NCBI GenBank assembly: GCA_016207165.1
Contig: JACQQD010000009.1
Location: forward strand, 62,001-126,000
Direction: 5' to 3'
Origin: Microcaldota archaeon
GTDB taxonomy: Archaea > Micrarchaeota > Micrarchaeia > Norongarragalinales > Norongarragalinaceae
DNA: 64,000 bases
A program made the position numbers and the translations under genes. Positions 54,044-62,745 of the stretch are shown piece by piece. How positions within the stretch are numbered: the first letter of the stretch is position 1; each line of letters begins with the position of its first letter. The notes beneath the pieces were generated by a model, which was not told where the DNA came from, searched no databases, and was given only the letters and a program-made list of their open reading frames with translations.

Positions 54044-55403
54044 GGTACTGCTTGTGGCCGCCATCGGACGGGGCCACGCGTTGGCTAAAAAATTTCATCA
54101 AAGCGGGGTGGAAGTCTACAGCCTCATTCCGTTTGCCAATCCAGGCATCATTTCCTGTTCCAAAGAGCACCACGTGGTGGACATCACCAATGCACAGACC
54201 GTGGCCAAACACGCCGAACGCATCGACCCGGACTATGTGTGGGTGGCGGGCGACGAATCCATTGCCGCGGGGGTGGCGGACGCCGTTCAGGAAGTGGGTG
54301 TGCCAGCCATTGCTCCGCTTAAGACCGTGGCGAGGCTGGAAAGCGACAAGGCGTTTGCCCGCGAATTCATGAAAGAGTACGTGGGGCATGCCTGTCCGCG
54401 GTTTGAATGCTTTACCGACGCGGAGTCCGCCAAAAACCACATTGACGTCGTTCCATACGATTTCGTCATCAAACCCATGGGGTTGACCGGCGGAAAAGGC
54501 GTGAAAGTCTTGGGCAGCCAACTGAAAGACCGCGAGGAAGCCAAAGCGTACGCCGAGGAGGCCATCGCCGCCGACCGAATCGGAGGAATCGTGATTGAGG
54601 AAAAGCTGGAAGGCGAAGAATTTTCGCTTCAGTGCTTCGTGGACGGCGAGTCTTTTGCGGCCATGCCGTTGTGCCAGGACCACAAGCCCGCATATGACGG
54701 CGATTTGGGGCCCATGACGGGCGGCATGGGCACGTACACGTGCGAGGATGGACGGCTTCCCTTTGTCTCCGATGAGGAGTACGACGCGGCGTTAAACGTA
54801 GTTGAAAAAACGGTGTCCGGCGTGAAAGCAAAGACGGGCGAGGCCTTCAAAGGCGTTTTGTACGCGCAATTCATGTTGACGAGAAACGGGCCGTTTGTCA
54901 TCGAGTACAACGCGCGCCTTGGGGATCCGGAAGCCATGAACGTCTTGCCGCTGATGAAAACCAATTTCCATGACGTGTGCAAAGCCATCGTGGACGTGGA
55001 ACTCGAGCGCTTCAAAGTGGAATTCGAGCCGCAAGCCTCGGTGTGCAAGTACGTGGTGCCGGAAGGCTATCCGGAACGCAAAGACCAATTCGAGTTTTCC
55101 TTGGATGAATCCAAGCTTTCCGACGTGGAGTTGTTCTATTCCGGCGTGGAACAAAAAAACGGAAAACGCTTCACCACCGGCTCGCGGGGATTTGGCTTGA
55201 CCGCCCTGGGAGCCAACGTGGCTGAAGCGTACCAGAAGGCCGAGAACGCCTTAAGCCAATTGGACCTCAAGGGATTCCGCTACCGCAAAGACATTGCGTC
55301 CGAGGCAAGCATTGCGGCCAAGATCCAGCACATGGAATTGATTCGCGGAAGGCCGGCCACCGTGGTTCCAGCCCCTCCGGCGTCCACCATTGAGACGGTG
55401 TAA
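54036..55403 (+). CDS. purD: Phosphoribosylamine-glycine ligase
   Basis: FVIKPMGLTGGKGVKVLG, IVIEEKLEGEEFSLQCFVDGE, DHKPAYDGDLGPMTGGMGTY, EYNARLGDPEAMNVLPL. Confidence 0.94.
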   Translation: MSKVLLVAAIGRGHALAKKFHQSGVEVYSLIPFANPGIISCSKEHHVVDITNAQTVAKHAERIDPDYVWVAGDESIAAGVADAVQEVGVPAIAPLKTVARLESDKAFAREFMKEYVGHACPRFECFTDAESAKNHIDVVPYDFVIKPMGLTGGKGVKVLGSQLKDREEAKAYAEEAIAADRIGGIVIEEKLEGEEFSLQCFVDGESFAAMPLCQDHKPAYDGDLGPMTGGMGTYTCEDGRLPFVSDEEYDAALNVVEKTVSGVKAKTGEAFKGVLYAQFMLTRNGPFVIEYNARLGDPEAMNVLPLMKTNFHDVCKAIVDVELERFKVEFEPQASVCKYVVPEGYPERKDQFEFSLDESKLSDVELFYSGVEQKNGKRFTTGSRGFGLTALGANVAEAYQKAENALSQLDLKGFRYRKDIASEASIAAKIQHMELIRGRPATVVPAPPASTIETV

Positions 55404-55416
55404 ACCGATTGGCCTT

Positions 55417-55812
55417 TCACGCTTGGGCGAAGTACTCCTTCATGGGCTCGAAATAGTGGTCCTTCCAACCCGCGTCGTAACTTTTCCCTTGGCCTTTGGG
55501 AATGTTCGTGTGGTCCAAAGTCACTTGGCATCCATTCGCCGTCTTTTTGATCGTGAAGACGAGCTGGGAGTCCGGCGCGTCGTCCGGAAACTCGGAGGTT
55601 CTCCACGTCTGAACGATTTTGTTTCCCGAAACCAGCTCTGTAAAGTTTCCCCAGATGTAGCCGTCCCACGCCGTCATCTTGCCGCCGACTTTCGCGTCGA
55701 TTTTCGCGGTGCCGCCCGTTGACTGGGTGTGGCCGTTGGACGTCATGTACGCGTCGTACCACTGTTTTGGCGAAACGCCTTCAAATTCAACGGTTTGGTG
55801 CACTTCATCCAT
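55417..55812 (-). CDS. AHSA1/SRPBCC-like domain protein
   Basis: MDEVHQTVEFEGVSPKQWYDAYM...GGKMTAWDGYIWGNFTELVSGNKIVQTWRTSEFP...WKDHYFEPMKEYF. Confidence 0.85.
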   Translation of the reverse strand: MDEVHQTVEFEGVSPKQWYDAYMTSNGHTQSTGGTAKIDAKVGGKMTAWDGYIWGNFTELVSGNKIVQTWRTSEFPDDAPDSQLVFTIKKTANGCQVTLDHTNIPKGQGKSYDAGWKDHYFEPMKEYFAQA

Positions 55813-56218
55813 TTTTTTCAGCCTCCGGTTTTTTCCGCCGTCTGGCGTTGACGTTGGTTTCAATCAAGTCCGCAAGCAGGTCAGGGGTGATGCGGCCGTG
55901 CGTCGTGGTTTCCAATGGCGCCAACGTGAGCCAAAGAAATGGGCCTTGTTCTTCCTTTTGTAAATCAACAAGGCCTCCGCTTTTGCCTATTTTCGCTTCA
56001 TAATCTGCCTTGAGGCGGCTTAAGTCAGCGTGAACTTGGTTGCGGTGGCTGACCGTGGAATGCTCTAGAAGCACTCGAACCGGCATGCCGGCTTGGGCGT
56101 TGGCTGATTTGATTAGTCCGTTTGAAGCGTGCTGGCTTAAGAGCCCAATGAGGTCCTCGCGAAAGTTGCTGATGCTGGTTCGCTCCGTCCTGCGGGCACG
56201 GTACGATTTTGGCCTCAT
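55805..56218 (-). CDS. Hypothetical protein, 137 aa
   Basis: Open frame overlapping the AHSA1-like gene start by 8 bp. Confidence 0.55.
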   Translation of the reverse strand: MRPKSYRARRTERTSISNFREDLIGLLSQHASNGLIKSANAQAGMPVRVLLEHSTVSHRNQVHADLSRLKADYEAKIGKSGGLVDLQKEEQGPFLWLTLAPLETTTHGRITPDLLADLIETNVNARRRKKPEAEKNG

Positions 56219-56262
56219 TTTTTTTGTTTCCTCAACTCAGTTTTTTCTTGTCTTGGTTGTTT

Positions 56263-56673
56263 TCAGATTTCACGCCTTAATTGGGTAAGAATCATAGTCC
56301 CGTCTGGATTGTCTTTTCCGGCCAGAATGTAGCCGATGCTGGCGCTTCGATGATACGTTGGCGTGTCCTCCGTTCTGACTGGGCAGACACCAAGCATTTG
56401 CCGGAGGCTTTGGCCCGTGGACGAGAGGTGTCGTATGGCTTTTCGATGCCGACTGAATGCGTTTTCGTGCGCGCTTTGAATGGCATGTACCGCATGTCCA
56501 AGACGCATCTGAATTTCATGTTCAGTAACCTTCTCGTCGTTCACCGGAACGTGCACGAACACACCCGTTTCTTCATTGCCCACGACGTGGGCGCTTAATC
56601 CTTGTTCGCGCACTTCCTGCGCTACTTCTTGCGCAAAATTTCTTGCAGTAAAAAGACGTCGTTCCATGGTCAT
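56263..56673 (-). CDS. Hypothetical protein, 136 aa
   Basis: Open frame overlapping the purM stop by 4 bp. Confidence 0.55.
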   Translation of the reverse strand: MTMERRLFTARNFAQEVAQEVREQGLSAHVVGNEETGVFVHVPVNDEKVTEHEIQMRLGHAVHAIQSAHENAFSRHRKAIRHLSSTGQSLRQMLGVCPVRTEDTPTYHRSASIGYILAGKDNPDGTMILTQLRREI

Positions 56674-57704
56674 TCTTTTCCGTTGATGTGGACCGCGGGT
56701 GTCTTGGTGACGTGGCCAACGGTCTTGGCTTCCAGCTTGAATTTCTTGGCTTGTTTCAGCACGGCATCCGGTTCATCCGTTACCACGAGAAATCCGTTGC
56801 CCATGTTCCACGCCTTGTAGGCTTCCGATTCGGCAACGCCGCCCATTTCAATCAGGGTCTTCATGGCGTTGCAGGGCTCAAAAAGATCGGAAAGTTCTGC
56901 TCCAAGGCCGCCGGATGGCTTGAGTGCCCGCCCGAGTTTGCCGGGAATTCCTCCGCCGGTGACATGCGCCATGGCGGAGACGTGTGCCGCGGGTTGGCCG
57001 TCCACGCCGCCAAACAGGGACACGGCAAACCGCGTGTACAGCTTGGAGGGTGAAAGGATTTGTTCGGCGAGTTTGCGGTCTTCTTCGTGCCAGTTTTTTC
57101 CAAAGTGTTTTTCCATTATTTTGCGGGCCAAACTCAAGCCGTTCGAGCGGAAGCTGTCTTCTTTCAAGGCGACGATGGCGTGGCCGGCTTTCACGGCTTT
57201 CCCGGAAATGAGGCGCTCTTTTTTTGCAAACCAGGTGCAGGAGCTGGTCCAGTTCAAGCAAAAGGATCCGAATCCGCCGACTTTGGTTCCCAGTTCCGCG
57301 ATTTCGCCGTTGACCACGGCAACGCCGGCTTCAATGGCCGCCGCTTCCAGGCCTTGGGCCAACTGCAAAAGCGGTTTGGATTGGATTTGGTTGACGTCCA
57401 ACACGTTGGTGACGTAAAACGGCTCGCCGCCGCGCACCACGGCGTCGTCGCACACCATGGCCAGCAAGTCAAAGCCGAGGGTGTCGAATTTTCCGAGGCG
57501 TTCGGCGACTTCCGTTTTGGTTCCAACCCCATCGACGTTCTCGCCCATGACGCAGCCCACAGGAGGTTGAACGTAACGGAGGCCTGAAAAGTCGTCGAAA
57601 CCGGTTTGCACGCGGTTTTTCCACGTGCGTTTGGCGGCGGCATAGAAGGCTTTGGAGGCTTGGTCCCCCGCTTCCACGTTCACGCCGGCATCCGAGTATT
57701 TCAT
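56670..57704 (-). CDS. purM: Phosphoribosylformylglycinamidine cyclo-ligase
   Basis: MKYSDAGVNVEAGDQASKAF, GVGTKTEVAERLGKFDTLGFDLLAMVCDDAVVRGGEPFYVTNVLDV, AHVTGGGIPGKL. Confidence 0.94.
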   Translation of the reverse strand: MKYSDAGVNVEAGDQASKAFYAAAKRTWKNRVQTGFDDFSGLRYVQPPVGCVMGENVDGVGTKTEVAERLGKFDTLGFDLLAMVCDDAVVRGGEPFYVTNVLDVNQIQSKPLLQLAQGLEAAAIEAGVAVVNGEIAELGTKVGGFGSFCLNWTSSCTWFAKKERLISGKAVKAGHAIVALKEDSFRSNGLSLARKIMEKHFGKNWHEEDRKLAEQILSPSKLYTRFAVSLFGGVDGQPAAHVSAMAHVTGGGIPGKLGRALKPSGGLGAELSDLFEPCNAMKTLIEMGGVAESEAYKAWNMGNGFLVVTDEPDAVLKQAKKFKLEAKTVGHVTKTPAVHINGKE

Positions 57705-57763
57705 GCCAAATTCCTTAGTCGATTGGATATGTAAATAAAAAGCGTCCAAGGCAATATAAGCGC

Positions 57764-60679
57764 ATGGTGGCGCATCGCATTGAAGTGGCCTACCGGTTGG
57801 ATTCCCGCATCGCCCAGCGCACTGCTGGCTTGAAGGCGTTGGGTTTCAAGGTCGAAAACGTTCGGTTGGTGGACGTGTACACGCTTTCCCGCGACTTTTC
57901 GAGAAAGCAACTGGGGAAAATCGGCTCGATTCTGGCCAACCCCGTTTTTCAGGACTTCACCGTGGACAAGGCCACGCAAACGGATTTTGATTTTGCCGTT
58001 GAAGTCGGTTTTTTGCCGGGAGTGACGGACAACGTGGGCACTACCGCCCAGGAAATGATTGAGGACGCGTTGAAGGCCAAGTTCAAGCCCGGCGAAGCAG
58101 TGCACAGCTCGCAATTGTTCTTGTTTGACGGCGACTCCAAACAGGCCAAGGCTATTGGATTGGAGTTGGCCAATCCGCTCATCCAGCGCATCCACGCCAA
58201 GACGCGGCAAGGGTACGGTCAAGCGGGCATGGACGTGGTGGTGCCGAAAGTCAAACTCGACGAGTTGCTCAAAGCGGAACGCGTTGACTTGGAATTGGAT
58301 GACGAAGCCCTGGCGGAATTGGGCAAGAAAGGCATTTTAGACCCTAAAACAGGGGTGCGCCGCGGGCCCTTGGCGCTGGATTTGCCGTACTTGCATGCCA
58401 TCCGCGATTACTTTCTTAAACAGGGGCGCAAGCCCACGGACGTGGAACTGGAGTCCTTGGCTCAGACGTGGAGCGAGCACTGCAAGCACACCATTTTCGC
58501 GGCCGCCATGGACGACGACGTGCCAGAGGGGTTGTACAAGACGTACATTCAGGGGGCCACCCGCGCCGTGCGGAAAAAGAAGGGAAAAAACGATTTTTGC
58601 GTGTCGGTGTTTTCAGACAACTCCGGCGCCATTGTGTTTGACGAGGAATTTCTCGTCACGCACAAAGTGGAAACCCATAACTCTCCGTCTGCCCTGGATC
58701 CCTTTGGCGGGGCCATTACCGGCATCGTGGGCGTGAACCGGGACACCATTGGCTTTGGTTTGGGCGCCAAGCCGGCCATTAACGTCTACGGTTTTTGTTT
58801 TGGGAATCCGCAATCCAAGCCGCAGCTGTACCGGGGCAAGAACAAGGCCGACCCCGCCATTGCGCCGCGGCGCGTCATGGAAGGCGTGGTGCGGGGCGTG
58901 AACGCGGGAGGCAACCAATCCGGCATTCCCACGCCCCAAGGATTTTGTTATTTTGACGACCGGTACGCCGGAAAGCCGCTGGTGTTCGTTGGAACGGTGG
59001 GCGTCATGCCTTGCAAGATAAACGGCAGGAAGCTCTACGTGAAAAAAGCGGAGCCCGGCGATGTCATCGTCATGGTCGGCGGACGCGTTGGAAAAGACGG
59101 CATTCACGGCGCCACGTTTTCTTCCGAGGCAATGGATTTTGGCAGTCCGGCAACCTCGGTGCAGATTGGCGACCCCATCACCCAGAAAAAGCTTTCCGAT
59201 GCCTTGGTCAAGGAGGCTCGCGACTTGGGGTTGTACCACAGCATCACGGACAACGGAGCAGGCGGCTTATCGTGTTCGGTGGCGGAAATGGCCAAGGAAT
59301 GCAACGGGTGTTTCGTGGAATTGGACAAGGTGCCGTTGAAGTACCCCGGCATGGCTCCGTGGGAAATCTGGATTTCCGAGTCCCAGGAGCGGATGACGGT
59401 CGCGGTGCCACAAGAAAAACTCGAGGCGTTCATGGACTTGATGCAGCGGCGGGGCGTGGAGGCCACCGCCATTGGGTCGTTCACCAATTCCGGGCGGTGC
59501 GTGGTGGCGTACCACGGTGAAACCGTGATGGATGTTGGGTTAGGGTTTTTGCACGATGGATTGCCCAAAAAACACTTGCATTCCACGTTCAAGCCACTCA
59601 AGCACCCCGAGCCCAAGCCTTCAGCGAAAAAGGACTTCGGGAAAACGCTTTTGTCGATGCTCTCGCGCAAGAACATCGCGTCCACGGAATTTGTTTCAAC
59701 CCAGTACGACCACGCCGTTCAAGGAGGTCTTGTGGTTGGACCCCTCCAAGGAAAAGGCCGGGTACAGGGTCAGGCGAGTTTGACGAAAGTGGTGCTGGGC
59801 TCGAAAAAAGCGGTGGCGTTGTCCCAGGCCACTTACCCGCGGTACTCCGACATTGACGCATACCACATGGCCTGCGCGGGCATTGATTCGGCTATTCGGA
59901 ATTTGGTGGCGTTGGGCGCTGACCCCGAAAAAATCGCGTTGCTTGACAACTTCTGCTGGTGTTCGTCAAATGAACCGACTAGGCTTGGGCAACTCAAGCG
60001 CGCGGTGAAGGCCTGTTACGACGCGGCCACCGCGTTTGAAGCGCCGTTCATCTCCGGAAAGGACAGCATGTTCAACGATTTTTTGGGTTTTGACGGAAAA
60101 AACAATCCCGTGAAAATCTCGATTCCCCCGACTCTGCTTGTGTCCTCCATGGCGGTCGTGGATGACGCGGAAAAAGCGGTGACTTTGGACTCCAAAGTGG
60201 ATGGGGATACCGTGTACGTGGTGGGGCCCACGAAAAACGAGACGGGGGGTTCGGAGTACTTTGCGTGGCTGGGCTACTTGGGAAACCGGGTTCCAGAAGT
60301 GGATTTTGCCGCCAACAAGAAGCGTTATGAACGGTTCCATCAAGCCGTCCAAAAAGGCTTGGTCGCTTCGGCGTACCCCTTGGGCTTGGGGGGATTGGGC
60401 GTGGCGTTGGCCAAGACGGCCATCGCCGGAAAGTTGGGTTTGGACCTTGACGTCCAAACAGGCTTGAAACCCGACGAGTGGCTGTTCTCGGAGTCGCAAG
60501 GCCGTTTGCTGGTGACTTTGGACCCCAAAAACGTTGAAGCGTTTGAAAAGATCATGGGTTCCGACGCCGTGAAAATCGGGAAAGTCGGCGGCACGCGGTT
60601 GAGGGTCAACGACTGGCTGGACGTGGGCGTGGACGCGTTGGAGTCCGCGTACAAACAGGTGTTCTCCCATGGTGGATAA
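57764..60679 (+). CDS. purL: FGAM synthase: PurL with fused N-terminal PurS-like region (PurSL)
   Basis: N-terminal PurS-like segment; LAQTWSEHCKHTIF, FLVTHKVETHNSPSALDPFGGAITGIVGVNRD, VGGRVGKDGIHGATFSS. Confidence 0.95.
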   Translation: MVAHRIEVAYRLDSRIAQRTAGLKALGFKVENVRLVDVYTLSRDFSRKQLGKIGSILANPVFQDFTVDKATQTDFDFAVEVGFLPGVTDNVGTTAQEMIEDALKAKFKPGEAVHSSQLFLFDGDSKQAKAIGLELANPLIQRIHAKTRQGYGQAGMDVVVPKVKLDELLKAERVDLELDDEALAELGKKGILDPKTGVRRGPLALDLPYLHAIRDYFLKQGRKPTDVELESLAQTWSEHCKHTIFAAAMDDDVPEGLYKTYIQGATRAVRKKKGKNDFCVSVFSDNSGAIVFDEEFLVTHKVETHNSPSALDPFGGAITGIVGVNRDTIGFGLGAKPAINVYGFCFGNPQSKPQLYRGKNKADPAIAPRRVMEGVVRGVNAGGNQSGIPTPQGFCYFDDRYAGKPLVFVGTVGVMPCKINGRKLYVKKAEPGDVIVMVGGRVGKDGIHGATFSSEAMDFGSPATSVQIGDPITQKKLSDALVKEARDLGLYHSITDNGAGGLSCSVAEMAKECNGCFVELDKVPLKYPGMAPWEIWISESQERMTVAVPQEKLEAFMDLMQRRGVEATAIGSFTNSGRCVVAYHGETVMDVGLGFLHDGLPKKHLHSTFKPLKHPEPKPSAKKDFGKTLLSMLSRKNIASTEFVSTQYDHAVQGGLVVGPLQGKGRVQGQASLTKVVLGSKKAVALSQATYPRYSDIDAYHMACAGIDSAIRNLVALGADPEKIALLDNFCWCSSNEPTRLGQLKRAVKACYDAATAFEAPFISGKDSMFNDFLGFDGKNNPVKISIPPTLLVSSMAVVDDAEKAVTLDSKVDGDTVYVVGPTKNETGGSEYFAWLGYLGNRVPEVDFAANKKRYERFHQAVQKGLVASAYPLGLGGLGVALAKTAIAGKLGLDLDVQTGLKPDEWLFSESQGRLLVTLDPKNVEAFEKIMGSDAVKIGKVGGTRLRVNDWLDVGVDALESAYKQVFSHGG

Positions 60680-61466
60680 GGCGCTGATTTTCAGCGGGTA
60701 CGGCGTGAACTCCGAAATGGAGTCCGCCGTTGCCCTCCAGCGCGCGGGAATGGCGTCGGACGTCGTGCACGTCAACGACGTGATTGCAAAGCGCGTCAAG
60801 CTCAACGATTACCGGATGCTGGTGTTGCCCGGCGGTTTCTCGTACGGCGACGACACGGGGTCCGGCAACGCGTACGCCTGGCGGCTGCGCAACAACGTGT
60901 GGGACGAACTGCTTGAGTTTCTCGACGGCGACAACCTGGTCTTGGGCATCTGCAACGGGTTTCAAATCCTTGTAAACTTGGGGTTGCTGCCGGCGTTTGG
61001 CAAGAAGCGCGAGCGGACCGCCGCGCTCATGCCCAATCAAAGCGGCGTGTTCCAGTGCCGTCCAGTAACCCTCAAACCCGCGTCCGAATCGTTCTGGACC
61101 CGCGGAATTGAGCGCGTGGATTGCCCGGTGGCGCACGGCGAAGGCAACTTCTATTGTTCTGCCGGGGATTTGAAGCGTTTGGAAGAAAAAAAGTTGGTGG
61201 CGTTCCGGTACGTCAAGCCGGACTTGACTTTGGCCAACCGCGAGTTTCCGTTCAACCCCAACGGCGCGCTTTCTGACATTGCCGGAATTTTGTCGGAGGA
61301 CCGAAAAGTCTTGGGTTTGATGCCGCACCCCGAGCGCGCCATGGAATCCATTCAGTTGCGCGACGGTTTTCTGCAAAAAGAGTTGGCGCGTCGCGCGGGA
61401 AAGCGCCTTTCCATGGAATCCCACAACCTGCAGTTGTTCCGCAACGCCGTGAACTACTTCAAGTAG
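60669..61466 (+). CDS. purQ: FGAM synthase glutaminase subunit
   Basis: VLPGGFSYGDDTGSGNAYAWRL, GICNGFQILVNLGLLP, GLMPHPERAME; 11-bp overlap with purL. Confidence 0.94.
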   Translation: MVDKALIFSGYGVNSEMESAVALQRAGMASDVVHVNDVIAKRVKLNDYRMLVLPGGFSYGDDTGSGNAYAWRLRNNVWDELLEFLDGDNLVLGICNGFQILVNLGLLPAFGKKRERTAALMPNQSGVFQCRPVTLKPASESFWTRGIERVDCPVAHGEGNFYCSAGDLKRLEEKKLVAFRYVKPDLTLANREFPFNPNGALSDIAGILSEDRKVLGLMPHPERAMESIQLRDGFLQKELARRAGKRLSMESHNLQLFRNAVNYFK

Positions 61467-61469
61467 GCG

Positions 61470-61982
61470 TCAGTCGCCGGGCCGGCCCACGCCGTGAAGT
61501 TCGACGCGGTGGCCGAGTTTTTCCAAGAACTCTTTCAACCAGGTGGCCGTGGCTTTAGCCAAGCCGGGGTCTTGAGGGAATTTTTTCGTCAATGCGTACT
61601 CGGATTCCCGTGCGGCTCGGTCCAGGATCAACGTTTCCAGTAGCGCGACGTTGCCCGCAATTTTTTGAGGGGACGCGGCGTTTTTTTGTTGTTCTTTGAG
61701 CCGTGAAACAATGTTTTCAGTTTCAATGCGGCTGTTGAGTGCATCCAGCGAGGGGTACCGCTTAGTGGTTTGGCTTGTTCTCTCGGTCGTGAACTGTTGG
61801 TGGGGTTCCAGTAACCCATTGATGGCCTCTTTTAGCACCTCGGCATTGGCTTCATCCAAGGCGTCCGCGCCGTGGCCGACTACTTTTACTTCGTAGTCAC
61901 CTGCTCTCCAAGAATTTCTGGACTGGCTTTGGGCTGGCTTGAGCCGTGCCAGTTCGTTGACTTCCACGTGAAAAAAAGCCAT
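61470..61982 (-). CDS. Hypothetical protein, 170 aa
   Basis: Open frame convergent with purQ. Confidence 0.5.
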   Translation of the reverse strand: MAFFHVEVNELARLKPAQSQSRNSWRAGDYEVKVVGHGADALDEANAEVLKEAINGLLEPHQQFTTERTSQTTKRYPSLDALNSRIETENIVSRLKEQQKNAASPQKIAGNVALLETLILDRAARESEYALTKKFPQDPGLAKATATWLKEFLEKLGHRVELHGVGRPGD

Positions 61983-61990
61983 TACTTTTT

Positions 61991-62659
61991 TTACTCCGGT
62001 TTGGACGTTCTTTTTTCAGGGTGGCACAATTCAAAAAGAACGCGGTACGCGTTCAGGACGTCTTTTTCTTCTACAAAGAGAAGCATTTCCGGCACGCAAC
62101 TCATCAACTCGTACATGTTGATGTGGTTTCGAGCCAGTTCCATGCAAAGCACGTACATGATGCCCGGCGTGGTCACGGCGTCCGGATGCAAATGCATGTT
62201 GATTTCCGCGAGGCCGCGTTGCACCTTCAAGACGTTTTTCCGGGGGATGAGGTCCAGCATTTTTTCCGCGTTTTTCTCGTCCACCAACAGCTTGATGGAT
62301 TCTTCGCCTTGCACGATGCGCAACGTCTCGCCCCGCTCGTACTGCACCAAGGAGAACAACTTGGGCAAGACTTTCTGGGTTTCCTCGCCTTTAGTCAGTG
62401 CGATGTTGACGATGTGGCTTTTCGTGGAAATGTTGGAGTGGCGGATGACGTTTCGGGCGTTGTCCTGCCACTGCGGCGTCTTGCTTTGCTTGGGGTAGCG
62501 GCGGATGGCGGAAATCAGGGCGTCCTCGTTGCCGGCGATGCCGTTTTTTTGGCAGTGCCGCGCCAGGGCCCGCATGTTGACTAAGCCCCGCGACAAGTCC
62601 AATTGGATGGAGGGGTCTGCGTCGATGAGCTTCCACACCGAATCCCTAATATTTGTCAT
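61991..62659 (-). CDS. ACT-domain-like conserved protein, 222 aa
   Basis: C-terminal INMHLHPDAVTTPGIMYVLCMELARNHINMYELMSCVPEMLLFVEEKDVLNAYRVL has ACT-like character. Confidence 0.6.
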   Translation of the reverse strand: MTNIRDSVWKLIDADPSIQLDLSRGLVNMRALARHCQKNGIAGNEDALISAIRRYPKQSKTPQWQDNARNVIRHSNISTKSHIVNIALTKGEETQKVLPKLFSLVQYERGETLRIVQGEESIKLLVDEKNAEKMLDLIPRKNVLKVQRGLAEINMHLHPDAVTTPGIMYVLCMELARNHINMYELMSCVPEMLLFVEEKDVLNAYRVLFELCHPEKRTSKPE

Positions 62660-62710
62660 TTTGATGTCTAATGTGTCACTTATTTATATTTTTTGCCTTT
62701 TTTGTCACAA

Positions 62711-62720
62711 TTTATAAATA
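62711..62720 (+). promoter_or_regulatory. TATA box for the leuA-like gene
   Basis: tttataaata about 26-35 nt upstream of the ATG at 62746, consistent with a leaderless transcript. Confidence 0.65.
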
Positions 62721-62745
62721 GGGGTGGGCCGCCAGAAAAAAGGGT

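Noticed and set aside
53027-54064. 345-aa ORF antisense to purF
   Set aside because: Same antisense artefact; purF signatures on the plus strand.
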